A DNA stretch of 64,000 nt from Antedon mediterranea. Taxonomy: Eukaryota; Echinodermata; Crinoidea; Comatulida; Antedonidae. Below are positions 34,676 to 47,276 of this stretch, piece by piece. A program made the position numbers and the translations under genes. The notes beneath the pieces are model-generated. The model saw only the letters and a list, made by a program, of their open reading frames with translations, ran no database searches and was not told the DNA's origin. The stretch is taken from assembly GCF_964355755.1 (NCBI RefSeq), contig NC_092679.1, positions 20,140,932-20,204,931 of the forward strand. Direction: 5' to 3'. Position 1 is the stretch's first letter; each line of letters opens with the position of its first letter.

Positions 34676-34962
34676 TAAGATTCCTCAAGGATATAGGAAA
34701 TAGTCTTGTACGGATTGCATCGACAAACTCTGACATAAAAATGAATTAAACCACAACCTTTTACGTAATAAACTCGATAATAAATAGAAATAACACTTTT
34801 GATCACTCACGAGTCGGATTGTGAAGCTTACGGAATTTAATTTACGTAGGCTCCAAAATATTATTCCCTCTGTTTAAGGTCAGCATACAAGGATTTATTT
34901 GAAAGGAGTGTACAACCCAAATCAACCATAGTGAAGTTGCCCACGAATTCAAGGACCAATCA
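34676..34962. promoter_or_regulatory. candidate bidirectional promoter
   Basis: This interval separates the minus-strand leader exon (34675) from the + strand signal-peptide exon (34963), which point away from each other. It contains no repeat. Transcription start elements are not obvious, so the call is by arrangement only. Confidence 0.3.
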
Positions 34963-35048
34963 ATGACTAAGATTTTTTGTTTCCTCTTCGCCAGCTTCTT
35001 GGCCATCTGTTGCTACGTGTTAGCCATGCCTGACTGGCAGAGAATAAG
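34963..35048 (+). CDS. first coding exon of a small secreted protein or peptide precursor (signal peptide)
   Basis: The ATG starts MTKIFCFLFASFLAICCYV, continuing LAMPDWQRIR. This is a textbook signal peptide: Lys at position 3, a hydrophobic core of about 15 residues, and a small residue (Ala21) before a likely cleavage site. The mature part begins near MPDWQRI. The frame hits TGA right after a GT donor (ATAAG|GTGATG, phase 2), so either a 29-aa peptide is made or the exon is spliced. Third codon positions are GC-rich in a DNA of low GC, which supports real coding. Signal peptide followed by an early intron is common in neuropeptide precursors. A phase-compatible but weak continuation is at 37264-37330. 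Family unknown. Confidence 0.5.
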
Positions 35049-35049
35049 G

Positions 35050-36440
35050 TGATGAATGCCGGTGGATATTAGAATTCTATATTAAACAAATGATTAAGGA
35101 CATATGTGTACGATTGTCTTTGTAAACAATTGTCTAAAACCTTGTGTGCTGTGATATTAAATTAACACTGTCTACTCGAACACAAAATATTTCGGCATTA
35201 TTAATTGGAAGGTATATTTCAATTAACCGAAAGTGCAAGATCAAAAATATAATATAATAATAAAAATATGTCGCGAAAAATAACTTAGTTTAGTATTATA
35301 AATCCAAAGGAAAATTACTGACAAAAAATGACATTAATGCTGTGGGTATCAGTTGGTTGGATCTCAATGGAGATACAAAAATAAAATAAACAAAATGTAT
35401 GTAATAAAACTTAATTTATCTTTAACAACAAAAATAGTAATTTATAAATTTAATGTCAAACATTTATTAGTAAAATATATTATGTTTTAATAGTTGTATT
35501 AATTTGTTTAGTTCATGGACATGAAAGGGAATATTCCTATAAGAACTGAACTATCATAAAGTTGGTATTAAAACATTAATTAAATTAATTAACTCTTACA
35601 TTAGTTCAACAATGCAAAATATTGGGACTTGTAACCTCTTTTGGACACCCATATTTGATCATTTTCATATTAATGCTTTAACAACACTACAGCCAACCCT
35701 ATATTTGTTTGGTCACAAATGTGTCCCCTTACAAGTATTACAGGAGGATAATAAGAAATCACAACTGAAAGTCCGGTAAACATAAACTTATGTTAACAAT
35801 CCATTCAATTCCCTTTTTTTGTGGGGATTTTATTTCAATCCTAGGCCTCTGGCCCTTACATGTATATTTTACAAAAATCATAAGTAAAATCATAAGGTAG
35901 AAAAAGTTCATTTCTACAGGTGCTGTATAATGATTCGGACCAGACAAATATAAAAAAAAAAAACAAGAAATCTGAAACTTCATTAGATGCTCCTTGCTAT
36001 CCCAACATGCAAAGTTCAATTGACCTAAAATTATTTCCATCGTGCCTATGAAAAATGTTGTTACCTTTTGAATTTGTTGTTATTGTTTTTGTTTCATTAA
36101 TAGTTTGAACTTAACTTTATAAGGAAATGTAAATAAAAGTTAGGGATATAATATTTATTTATCAATTTAGCAATCATAAGATCTAATTTAAATTCAACAT
36201 CAGAAAATTTAACAATATCATTTCTACAAAAATGATCGCCAAATAGACATCATACCAGGATTCAGGATGTAATACTCTCTGTATGAGCTGTTTCTTAAGT
36301 ACGGCTTACGGATACAGCAAATTCAGCATAAGGTATCACAATGGACATTATAAGAACATTTACTTTCTTACTCACATATATTTTTTTTAAAAAGGAATGA
36401 CTTTACAATACTCAGCATTTTGATGGCAAGTAGGACCATA
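35050..36440. other. no supported gene
   Basis: AT-rich, with one copy of the GACAATGCTGTGGGTATC dispersed repeat (about 35328-35400) and a CCTATATTTG...GTGTCCCCTTACAAG fragment near 35690-35740. Confidence 0.35.
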
Positions 36441-36441
36441 A

Positions 36442-36735
36442 AGGTTAATAACCTTCCCAGAAATTGGTTTGTTTTGGTCAAAGTCAAATTTTCCCAGAAA
36501 ATATCATATATGAGATACTATTTAATTTTTAAATATAACACTCACACAATTTGAATATTGGGTTAATATCTTTACCAGTAATACCACATTAAAGTATTAA
36601 AAACGGTTTAACCGTCCCAGAAATTGGCTTGTTTTGGTCAGTCAAATTTTCACAGAAAATGTCATATATGAGATACTATTTAATTTTTAAATATAACTCA
36701 CATAATTTGAAAGGTTGGTTAATATATTTAGCAAA
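36442..36735 (+). repeat. 160-bp tandem duplication, two diverged copies
   Basis: CCCAGAAATTGG-TTGTTTTGG, AAATTTTCCCAGAAAAT/AAATTTTCACAGAAAAT and GTCATATATGAGATACTA recur at a spacing of about 160 bp, followed in both by TTTAATTTTTAAATATAAC. Confidence 0.8.
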
Positions 36736-37263
36736 TTAAACTATAATTATAAACAAGTATAACATAATGTACATACACACATAAATATGACTAGTATCTG
36801 AATAATGACCTTGTATTTAACATGGAAATGGGTCAATTCTATTGACAATTTAAATCATTAATTTTCTGGCAACTATGTGAATGCATATAGAATTCTTCCC
36901 AAAGTTGATTGCTTAAACCAAGTGTTTATAAAACTTTTAAAATTATGTAATGGGTTGCCACGAAGTCTTCAATAATTTACAAAATATGGGATAAAGATTA
37001 TATAGATTATGTTTTTTATATTTTTAATTTTAATACTTTCAAAAATTTAAACATTTCAAAGAAAAATAATTTTTTAATTTATTAATAAATTTTATATTTG
37101 AATAATAAATGATGAATACATACAAATGAATATAATAGATATAAAGATAAAAGATATTATAGAAATAACAACTAAATTACAATAAAACAATTTTACCTGA
37201 AATTTTTCAGTGAATCGTCTAAAAAACTATGTAATAACAATATTTTAAAATAATTATTTTTAG

Positions 37264-37330
37264 GCAAGAAACAGTCAACTACTGTATGTCCTGTTGGCAT
37301 GTACAGTATGTGGTCATCTGGACTTCTTGA
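37264..37330 (+). CDS. possible second exon of the secreted-peptide gene (weak)
   Basis: The acceptor TTATTTTTAG|GCAAGAAAC has a good pyrimidine tract. In the phase left by 35048 it reads RQETVNYCMSCWHVQYV and a few more residues before TGA. Two cysteines lie three residues apart. The opposite strand also has an open frame here, so support is slight. Confidence 0.2.
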
Positions 37331-37718
37331 GGCTCCTAGGACAAACATTGGTATAATTAGAAATGAAAATAACAAAACAAACACTTTATACAGATATTGT
37401 GATGTCACAGTACAGTAGCAGTAAATAAGGATCTATCAGTAAAACTGCATCATCTGACTAGAGTGTGACCATGCTATGAAAATGAAATTAAGTTTGAGAA
37501 CAGACGAAAAACCCTCCCAACACACGATATATATCCTGCTGTAAAAAATATACTTATTGAGAAGATAACAATAAATGCAATTATACTAACAAATATAGGC
37601 GTTTCTCTTCAAATCATTATGGTACTTAATCGTTTTGTTTCGGTGGTAGGGTTAATAAGTCTAATTTACTATAACCAAAACCATAGATCTGTATTTAAAC
37701 GTGAATTCAATGATAATA

Positions 37719-37785
37719 CTGACTCAAACCCGAACTTTGTGATTGATAAGCAAGCCTGTTAACCAAAAACCTACAGAACCACTAG
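37719..37785 (-). repeat. tRNA-like SINE remnant
   Basis: On the minus strand CTAGTGGTTCTGTAGG...GGTTAACAGGCTTGC is followed by AGTTCGGGTTTGAGTC. These are box A-like and box B-like words at roughly tRNA spacing. No full cloverleaf is seen. Confidence 0.35.
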
Positions 37786-38253
37786 GTAAAACTGATATTG
37801 AGATGATAAAATGGAAACAATCCGAAAGAAATCAGAATTGTAGGTGAGCCTAGGAGTAATCACTGAAGCTGAAAACTAGAGCTTTGTGTATGGTGTAAAT
37901 TTAGATAAGGATTACCCAAGGTTGGCGCACAGATGCAACCGAATCAATGTAATCAATATACATTTCACGATTTCATAACAGAAGAATAATACCTTGCGAG
38001 ATATACCTTCGCACCATAAGGAGAAATTGAATAACAATTGAATAGGCAAGCTGCCAAAGCTGTGTTCTTTCTCATGTTATGGAAAGGTGAGATTGTGTAA
38101 AGATGAAATATGAAAAAGACGAGATATGTGAGAATGAAAAAATCTTCTGGTTGGTATAAGCAGATATCCTGTCATCTGTAAATGTATTAATAATAATTGT
38201 CCTCAGCTTTTAACTTTGATTATGCCTTTTACGGACCCTTGGTATACTCACTG

Positions 38254-38388
38254 TAAAGTTCTGTCTACACTATCAAACTAGTTTGACAAAAAAGTGTGCA
38301 CAAATATGGTAGTGATATGACATCATCATGTCCATATATGGCCACATCACATTTTTTGTCACATAAAGTTTGATAGTATCGAGCTATA
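38254..38388. mobile_element. MITE, TCTACACTATCAAAC family
   Basis: Left end CTGTCTACACTATCAAACT, one inner unit GTGATATGAC, centre CATGTCCATATATGG, right end CACATAAAGTTTGATAGT. It is one of the shortest copies, and the right terminus has decayed. Confidence 0.75.
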
Positions 38389-39477
38389 GTCACAGTACAA
38401 CTCCTCAGTATCACGATCAACTCATTTTGAATAGTGTATCAATTTCTTTATTGTGTACATGTATGTATTTTATGTACCCAGGACCAACAGCCTTACATTC
38501 CATCTGAAGGACAATGAGACAACAAAATATGACACAGACATGTCTCAAACCTATGCTTTTCTTATGCTATTTAGATATCTATTACATACAGAGTACTAGC
38601 TTTTTATTTAAAATTCAATATTAGCGCTTTACAAATAAAGAAAGAATTATAATTGAAAAAAATAAAAGGAAAATTATAAAAGGGATTCATTTTGTTGGAA
38701 AAAAGCCCTTTTTTCAATTTAAATTAAAAAAAAGAAATTTGGAAATGTTGCTTCAGGAACAAAATCACAACATTTTATACAGTAATACTTTCAACCACTA
38801 ATAACAAAACTAAAACCACTTTAAACATAAGAGATGACATTGAAATAGACTCAGTGTTCTGGAACTATTGTACAATAACTGAAGCAGATTTCATATCTTA
38901 ATTTCCAATAAAAACCCCTACATTCCAACAAGAATAGCAGCACCTATGCAGAACAGCAAATTGTAAAGATTTGCGTGCTATAAGGAAACTACAATCTTCT
39001 TGAATAGTGAAGAGAGGAATTTTGTGCACAAAAGCATAGGAATTGGTTTGCGTGTCAACCATGAATGATTAGATACAAAAAAGGCTTAAGAAATCAGGGT
39101 AAACATAATACCTTCTTGAAAGGTCATTTTGTAAACAACCCACGAGTAACAATACGTCATCCTCACTGCCAAGTTCTTTTTGTGTATGCTCACTATTAAT
39201 GCGGAAAATTGTAAAAATACTTCAGAAATTGCGTTTTGAAATATATACCTTCTTATTTCCTGGATTTACTTTAGCCATATTTGTTTAAAAAACCATTTAT
39301 TTGAAGGTTGAGTTTCGGAAATAATGGTATTTCAGTTTTATTTTATTTTTTCGCTATTTGTTTTATGTATTGAAAATTTAAACTGAGATTCAGAACCTGT
39401 TGGTGTTGCACACAGCTTTAATTTTTATGTAATTACCCTTTTAATTTATACTACCTATAACAGTTCAATAAAATACA

Positions 39478-39598
39478 GTAGAATCCCTATTAAGGGAACT
39501 CCTTAGTTATCATGCAAAGTGTCCCTTTAATAGGATGCAGTGTTAAAAAATGTTTTCTCCCTCTGAATAGGGGCCCTTAATTGGAGTGTTACCTGAAC
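39478..39598. repeat. dispersed TATTAAGGGGAC element
   Basis: CCCTATTAAGGGAACTCC and AAGTGTCCCTTTAATAGGATG form an inverted pair, with CTCTGAATAGGGGCCC further right. Another fragment lies at 39920-40030 (GTCCCCTTAATAGGAG). Confidence 0.5.
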
Positions 39599-40674
39599 AG
39601 TGGTAGGGAAGGAGTCGTCGTTTATTGTATAAGATTTTTTATACATATCCAATGAATAAAAAAATGTAATACTATCAGGAATACTTTGCTAATTGATACA
39701 TTGTATCATAAACACATTGCCTATAACCTTATTAATTATGAAACAGGAAATTATCAAAAGCTTTTTAACAATCACAGATATCGAGATTACATAATAATAT
39801 TTGATTAATAAAACTATAGGAATAAACACATATAGGCCTGGTTATCAGTGATGTCGACGATTAAATGTAACTAAAAAGATTGAATAAATACATAAAAGGA
39901 TTGAACATGTTGAAACAAAACGTCCCCTTAATAGGAGTATCATTGGCTGTTAGTGTTCATTTATTGCCCCTTGTTGTTTTAACAGGAAAGTGTCTTTTGG
40001 ATTGTCCCTTGAAGGAGGGTTATATTGTACTATACCATTAATTCCTCTACAAATCTTTTTAACAGTGATTTTATGAGATACAAAATTCCTTGTTTACTAT
40101 AATAAACTACTGTAGGCATAAGTCAATAAACTAAAATATATATAAAAAAAAAACAACCAAATATGACACAATTTTAAATGACTTGTGACCTTGCTAATGC
40201 CATTTACAATTTTACTGCCCAGCGGCAAAATAAGACAGATTTTCCAAAATAGTTACAAATCAAAATATATATTATATTCAAATATGATTTCTGTTTAAAG
40301 CCTGGCCTTATACCACATGGACATGTCAATTAATAATTTCCTCTCAATGTTATAATAGTTACAGTATATCATATTATATATAATTTCTATGATCACATGA
40401 TGATGATAACACATGCTTTTAAACATAAATAGAAAATATTAAAATCTATGAAAGTTCTGCCTCTGTATTATTTGTATATATTACACTGCGGTCTGAATAG
40501 GAAATATGTATGAGATGATGAAGTATGAAAATGATTTTGATTGGTTCACAACATGATTGGGGGCGGGGCATGATCGTCCAATTATTAACCATTTAAAAGT
40601 TTCTGTTTACATGTTTCTGTTTTGCACCGTAAACTTCCATGTGGTGGATCCCAGGGCTTAAAATGTACTGAACT

Positions 40675-41010
40675 TTAAACCTAATGCTCTATCTTTAAAA
40701 TTGTATTTTTCTAAATTTAGAAGGGTCTAGCTGAGTGGAAATAGTTTATCCGTCAAAGTATGCAATGATAAAAACCTCAGGTCCCCAAGGCTGTGTCTTT
40801 ATATTTTCCTGAATATATTTTTATTAAAATTGTTTTTTTTTTTCATTTTTCTAAACTAATGTTCTATCTTTCAAATTGTATTTTGCAAAATTTAGGAGGA
40901 CCTACAGTAAGCCGAGAGGAAAGTATGTAATGATAAAAACCTCATGCCCCCACGCTGTGTCTTTATATTTTTGTTAATTCTATCAGAAAAACATCTTTTT
41001 ATTAAAAAAA
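40675..41010 (+). repeat. 175-bp tandem duplication, two diverged copies
   Basis: CTAATGCTCTATCTTT/CTAATGTTCTATCTTT, AATGATAAAAACCTCA and CTGTGTCTTTATATTTT recur with a period of 175 bp. Confidence 0.85.
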
Positions 41011-41650
41011 AAACAACTTGTCATTATTTTAAATTGTTGTTTTATTTATATAATGTTGTTGCCAATTTCAAACATGTGTCTCTTAAAAATGATATTATCA
41101 AGATGATATCAAACTTGCAAAAGTTTTTTTGTGTGAACCAATTAGAACAACCTTGGATTCAGTTCTTCAGGAAAGGGTGCCAAATAAATCAGTCATTACT
41201 GGGATAATTTTTTTCTGATATCATTTCCCTAAGCCTGCTCCTCAGACCTTGGGACTAAAGTTATTAAAGAACCCCCCGGCCTACTAAATTCAGCATGTGG
41301 TATCCAACATTTCCTTTCTGTCAAAAGTTTAATAAAAACGCTTGTCTTGAGAAGTAAAATGACTAACTATATACCTGAATTTCATTGGAAGTTCTTACTC
41401 ACGATAAGTTAGCCTCAAGGACGGGGCCAGTATTCAGCTGTTTAGCTTATAATAAAAGGCTAGAAAGATCATCTTTGGTGGTGATGAAATGAAATTGCAA
41501 AGAGAAACAGGATTGGGGAACGATTCAGCTGATTGGAAGTAAAGCAGATTTAAACCTAAAACCCAGTAATCACAACGTATGCTTACATAAACAGGGTTTT
41601 AAAGTCATGAGAGTGCGATCACACACTTAACATGTAACGTAACATGTCTG

Positions 41651-41815
41651 TAAAGCTCTGTCTACACTAACAAACTAGCTTGACAAAAAAAGTGTGATGT
41701 GCCCAAATATGGTAGTGAGAAGCCGAGATATGGTAGTTATATGACATCATCGTGTCCATATATGGGCACATCACATTTTTTTTGTTACATAAAGTTTGAT
41801 AGTGTATACAGAGTA
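41651..41815. mobile_element. MITE, TCTACACTATCAAAC family
   Basis: Left end AAGCTCTGTCTACACTAAC, core GTGATGTGCCCAAATATGG, inner unit duplicated in altered form, right end ACATAAAGTTTGATAGTGTA. It directly precedes a different MITE family at 41828. Confidence 0.8.
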
Positions 41816-41827
41816 GGAATTTCATTT

Positions 41828-42122
41828 AAGCCTGGTTTCCATAAAATCGCTACACCGTGTCGCCGACTGCTGTCGCCGACAGAGCGTAGCGATTCTATGG
41901 AAACGCTGGAATTTATCGGGGATCTAGTACGCGAGCGCTAAATATTTTTTGGTACACGCGTATACGACTCATCGCCGACAAAATCAGCAAAGTTGAACAT
42001 GGTTGAACTTTGCCGATTTGTCTGCGATGAATCGGGGAGACCTCCCCGATGCGCGTCGGTGACATCTGCGCGTGTAGCGATTTCAATGGAAACGGTGTAG
42101 CGATTTTATGGAAACCAGGCTT
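41828..42122. mobile_element. GC-rich foldback MITE, AAGCCTGGTTTCCATAAAATC family
   Basis: It is 295 bp. The termini AAGCCTGGTTTCCATAAAAT and ATTTTATGGAAACCAGGCTT are exact inverses over about 20 bp and continue as CGCTACACCGT/ACGGTGTAGCG. Nearly the whole element folds on itself; the centre CAAAGTTGAACATGGTTGAAC is also an inverted repeat. TTTAAG at the left and TTTA at the right resemble degraded TTAA duplications. No coding capacity. Confidence 0.85.
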
Positions 42123-42762
42123 TACAGCACACTTTCATTTTATAAACTTCTACACACCAATATAACAACACACAGAGCAAATGAATGTTTCTAGGAGCAC
42201 TATAGGCACACCTGCAATTTCCAACAGGCCTGAATAAAACCATCAAAAGTAGAACTAGCAACTTCAATTTAAATTTGCAATGAGATTTTTATATTCTTTG
42301 AGAGATAACATTGTATGTTTAACAATACTAATGACACTGAAAAGGAACTCAAATAATAGACTATTTGTGTTGCAATAGATAGTCAAGTGTGCATTTGCTA
42401 TGAAATAAGAAACAAAACAAATAATGAGAAAAGAAAGACAATGTAATTATTCAACAAACACTGTACTAAACTAACTTAAAGAATTTAATAACTAGTTACT
42501 TTTACTTCCATGTTTTTTAATCAGTTCTTTCATCTGTGTGTCTGCAAAGACATATTTTGTCTATTTACTTTTTTGTAAGTCAGGTTGTCCATTCACAATC
42601 TACACATAAGTACAGTATCAATGGGTTCCAAGATATTCTTCGAAAAAATTCTGTCAATACTTTGTATGTTGTCGCAAGAATATTCAGCATTAACCATATA
42701 GGACTTTCATATACTGTATATGATTGAGTTTAATCCCATGTTCCAATATGATCATCTTCCAA

Positions 42763-42779
42763 CCCCCCCCCCCCCCCCC
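42763..42779 (+). repeat. poly(C) tract, 17 C
   Basis: A run of 17 C is followed by TCTCACCTCCCCC. It is a possible transposon terminus, since similar C-rich ends occur at 49840-49875. Confidence 0.85.
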
Positions 42780-43275
42780 TCTCACCTCCCCCAACCACCA
42801 AATTCCTTATGGTAGATCCATTGTTGAAATCAGATTCTAGGATTGGGTGTCAACAGTGTTGCTTACAAACAAATAAAATAGGTATACCCACAAAAATTAG
42901 GCTGGGTAAAAGTTTTTAAAATAGGCTTTGGACTGGGTGTAATATATTGGCCAACTTTCCACCCACCCCGCTCCATCAAAATGATTGTATCCACGCTGTA
43001 CCTATGTATGACCCTTCATATTATAATTGAGAGACATCATCTTATTTTTATCAGTAAAATATACAGTAGGTATAAATGATCTAGTAATAATGACGATGAT
43101 GATCATGACATTTAGAAAGTATAACCTTCAATTGTGGAAATGTTTTTGTTGTTTTACTATTTTTAACCTTGGGAAGAGTCAGAAATTCCAATAATAATCC
43201 AGGATAAAATACTACATTTAATGTAAAAATAAACAAAACCGTTTTATTTTTAATAACAGCTTTTGAGTAGAGAAA

Positions 43276-43312
43276 TGTCACATAAAGTTTGATAGTGTAG
43301 ACAGAGCTTTAT
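43276..43312. mobile_element. solo end of TCTACACTATCAAAC MITE
   Basis: Only the right terminus TGTCACATAAAGTTTGATAG, GTGTAGACAGAGCTTTA is present. Confidence 0.7.
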
Positions 43313-44683
43313 TACGCGACATTTCGTCTTGTTTCACAACAAAGTGTTTTTTTAGGGATGTCTCAAGAGGGCTTCTACAGTACCTTCAGAAATCATTTTT
43401 TTCAGATTAAAAATTTTTTATGATGATTTCTTCAACTGGCAATGCAGTCTTTAAAACTAAAAAATTAAGGTGTTGAATCGTGAAACCTTTAAATACAAGG
43501 CTATAGCAATCCACTACGGTATTATATCACAATTACTTCCTTTACTAAATATATATTTAGATAACAATTGGGAACCGAATATATTCTTATTATTAAAACT
43601 CCAATTACTTCCTAGTAAAGGTAGCTGTTGGGTAATTTTTTTTTTGGTGTGTGTTCTTTCATGTTAGAATGACTTTTAGTATAATTTAACGTGCTATTTA
43701 AAAATTTCTTTTATTGTATTCCACTTTTAAAATCTTTTTAGTGGTACTTTTTAAAAGATTTTTATGTTCATCAATATTTTTAAATAACTGTACATTTTAA
43801 TCCTTTATCTTATGTTTATATCTCACTCTAAATTACCCAGCAATAATAAATGAGATGTATAATTAAATTTAGAAAAATAAAGTGTTATTTTTTTAAGCCA
43901 CTTGAATGTGGGTGGTGATGTGTGCGACACCTTAACACCAAGTCCAAAGTCCTGTGGACACTTCTTACCGAATAAGATTTTAATCTTATCAAAGGTCTAG
44001 TACGTTAGGGCATTAATAATGACACAATGACTTCAAGGGAACCCATGAGCAATAAATCTGTAACTAAAGTCTATATATTGTTCCTTTGAGCTATTGACTA
44101 AAGGCAAAATGGAATAAACCAAAGAAAAGAAATTAAGACTAATGAAATTCCAGAATATATTAGGTTTTTATTATTGTTAATTCAGAGAGTACTATGATAA
44201 TATTAACTTTACTATTAATAAATATTTAATTTAATATTTTAACTTTAAAATATTGTTTTCCTAATAACAAAGTATATGATTTCTTTTCATAAATAAAAAT
44301 AAAATTTTTTGCTGCTGAATTGGTTTTGTAGTTAATGTTTCATATCTTGAAATTTATATATCTATCTAGAAAATCTAGAAACAAAAAAATTACACATAGG
44401 AACATTTCATAACTTATCCTGAAATGAGCTAAATTATACCATGAAGCAATAATATAAGTATTTTTACCAACAGTTACCCTTGATATTACTATATATATCT
44501 AATTTAAATTATATAAACTTAACAGTCAAGGTTTGTTTTACTATGCCATACAATTCATTATCTTTTAAGGTGAACTTACTTACAACTTGCTATTGTCCAT
44601 TTCAGACAATGGACATAAAATCTGTTTAAATCTCTTCAGACTTAATCTCAGAGAAGATGCTTAACCAAACAATGGGTCCTTAC

Positions 44684-44790
44684 CTGTGTCAAAGACTGTC
44701 CCCTTTTGTTCCTCGTCAACAGGTTTTTCCGTGAGCTTCTTGTGCCCGCCAATATACAGCAGCAAGTCACAACTGTAGGTTCTTCAAAAA
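44684..44790 (-). other. candidate spliced exon of unknown minus-strand transcript
   Basis: On the minus strand CTCCTTTATAG|TTTTTGAAG...GACACAG|GTAAGG has both splice signals, and the donor is excellent. One frame is open throughout (FEEPTVVTCCCILAG...SLTQ), but it resembles no family. Its position and strand would suit a distal non-coding first exon of prox1. Confidence 0.3.
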
Positions 44791-45249
44791 CTATAAAGGA
44801 GATAAGAATATTTGTACTGTGTCTGGTTATTTGCATATTCACCAGCTGTTACAAGTGCGGCAATGTTTTCGTTATCACTTCAGAGTAACATCTTGGCGAT
44901 ACAATCGTTTCTTATTGACTCTAAACGTTTATTTTTAATATCAACATCTAATTAGGGATTCAGAGAGATAGACCTCCCATTATTGTTCTTAAAATAATTG
45001 AACGACCATCTGAGGAGATCTTTTCTTCCTTCCATATGGTGATGACTTGGTATCATCAAATATTGCCTCAGTCTTTGCTCTGTTGTATTCATTAACAAAG
45101 CCTTCAAACTATTATAAACATGTAATTAATACATTAGTTGCAAGTTGTCATCTACTTCCATATTCCATATTGTTTTTGAATGCCACTGTTTCAGAGCGCA
45201 ATCAATATAATATTGAGAAGGAAAGTAAGAAACAGCTTGTCTAAATATG

Positions 45250-47270
45250 GTTGAGAATTCTGAATAAACTATATCCAAAAAAAGCAATAACAAGGAGTGA
45301 CTGTTTTGATATAGAACATTTTTATTTAAGGATGTATTGTCCCCTGAAAAAATAATTGTTGTTGTTAAATATGCCATTTTAATGTCACATTATAGAATAT
45401 CCACTTTGAAAAATTGAATGGAAAAAAAACTTTAAAAAAATAATCAAATTTTTGATTGAATTTGACCACTGTCATTTTATATGAGAAAAACATTTTTTAT
45501 TTTTTTTACAGAAGGGATTAACTTTATTAAAACTACAAAATAACCTATTCAAGGTTATATTTATGATTTAAATAATCTTAATTTTTCATGTTTTTTGGGG
45601 ACAATACATCTTAACTTCAAATTGCCATGTAAATCAATGTTTTTTTTAATGTATTCAATTCAATATTAAAGAAGTAATATCATTCCATAAATTGTATTTA
45701 AAGGAAGATGTATATATAAATAAAATGCTTAAATATAGCCAATAATTGTTATTTTCCCTTTAAACCTAATGATAATATACATTTTAAGTATACACAAACC
45801 AGCCAGTGACTATATTTTGCATTGCTAAAGTATGTTTTTTAACACCACACATTCAAATGTGCAACTGATAAAAAAAAGTGCATTTACCAATAAATTATTG
45901 TATATTACATGGTTAAAATTAATAGTGTAGAGATGTTCTGGTCATAAAAATAATTATTCTAATTATATAGATATTGTTTGTTTTGCGTATGTGTTTTACC
46001 TAAACAGTTGCGTCTATACCGACATCTTTATTGCGTTTACACTGTACACATACGATGATACGTTTATTTACTTATTTAATTAGAAAACTAATCATGCACA
46101 AGCTAATGGAAATGTCTATTCAAAGTGAAGTGGCATAGAAATAAAACAATATTGAGCAAATTAATACAATATTTAATAAAAAGCAAATCAAATTATAATT
46201 TGATAGATTTAATAAAAATTACATGGATTGAATGTTTGTTACTGTATCGGTATTTTAATATGTTATTTTGTTTATTCTTGTATGCTTTATTTCACACAAC
46301 ATTTATTTTATTTCATTTTAAGTTATTACTTGGACGCATCTTTATCATCAAAGTGTGCCACTGTTGTAAAAGTGAAGTTTCCAATAAATTATTATTATTA
46401 TTATTATTATGTTAATTTCTATATGTAGATATTTTAGTATTAAAATAAGAATTGTTTGTATGTATATTTACTATGAAATTTTTTAAAGACAAATTAACAT
46501 TCAAGTTAAAAAGTAAAGTATACAATATTAAGAAGTGTAATTAATATTTTCTAATATGTCAATAACTCATAATTACTAATAGAGAAAGTACAAGAAAGAT
46601 ATCCTAAAAAATAAATAAATAATTATAACTAAAAATGCATCAAATACAAAATATAAATACAAAAATTGAAATGTTTAACTACAAATTATCAATTTGATAA
46701 ATGTAATAATATAAATTATATTAAATAACTGTATATGTATTTAAAGTATGTATTTCATTCATTTTATTTCAACTTTTATTTCGGAAAAAATAATAGAGAG
46801 TACAATATTGCATTGTACTGTATTTAAATAAAAAATATACAAGAAGAATTATTATTCTTATTGAAGAAAACCCAAATAATACCTGTACAATAAATGATAA
46901 TATTAAAATGGTTTCATTTAAAGAAAAAAAAGCAAAAATTAAATTATTTTTAATAAATTGAATACAAATTATATGAATTTAATAGGTGTGTTACAAGTAC
47001 TAACAAAATAAACAAATTCATTCATTTAAATAAAATTTACACTGTTTTGTGGCTTTAAAATAATACAGTACTAATTACTTAATATATGGTACATGTATTT
47101 CATTCTTTAAATTATTAGAGAAAAATAATTATAAAGTACTGTAAAATAATTTTTAAAAGGTATTCATTTGTCAATAATTCATAGTAATCTAGAATACCTA
47201 AATAGAAAAATGTATAAATTAAACAAAGATTGAAAAAAAAAAATAGAACAGAACAGTAAATACAAATTTA
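45250..47270. other. long AT-rich stretch, no gene seen
   Basis: Contains A/T runs and an ATT trinucleotide run (about 46389-46410), with many chance short ORFs. No repeat family of the window is represented here. Confidence 0.4.
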
Positions 47271-47276
47271 AACTCA

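Noticed and set aside
37193-37408. 71-codon minus-strand ORF with a hydrophobic N-terminus
   Set aside because: Codons are AT-driven, there is no upstream context, and the other strand is also open here. The hydrophobic run is expected from T-rich DNA.
41699-41941. 80-codon + strand ORF
   Set aside because: It spans two unrelated MITEs, so the frame is accidental.
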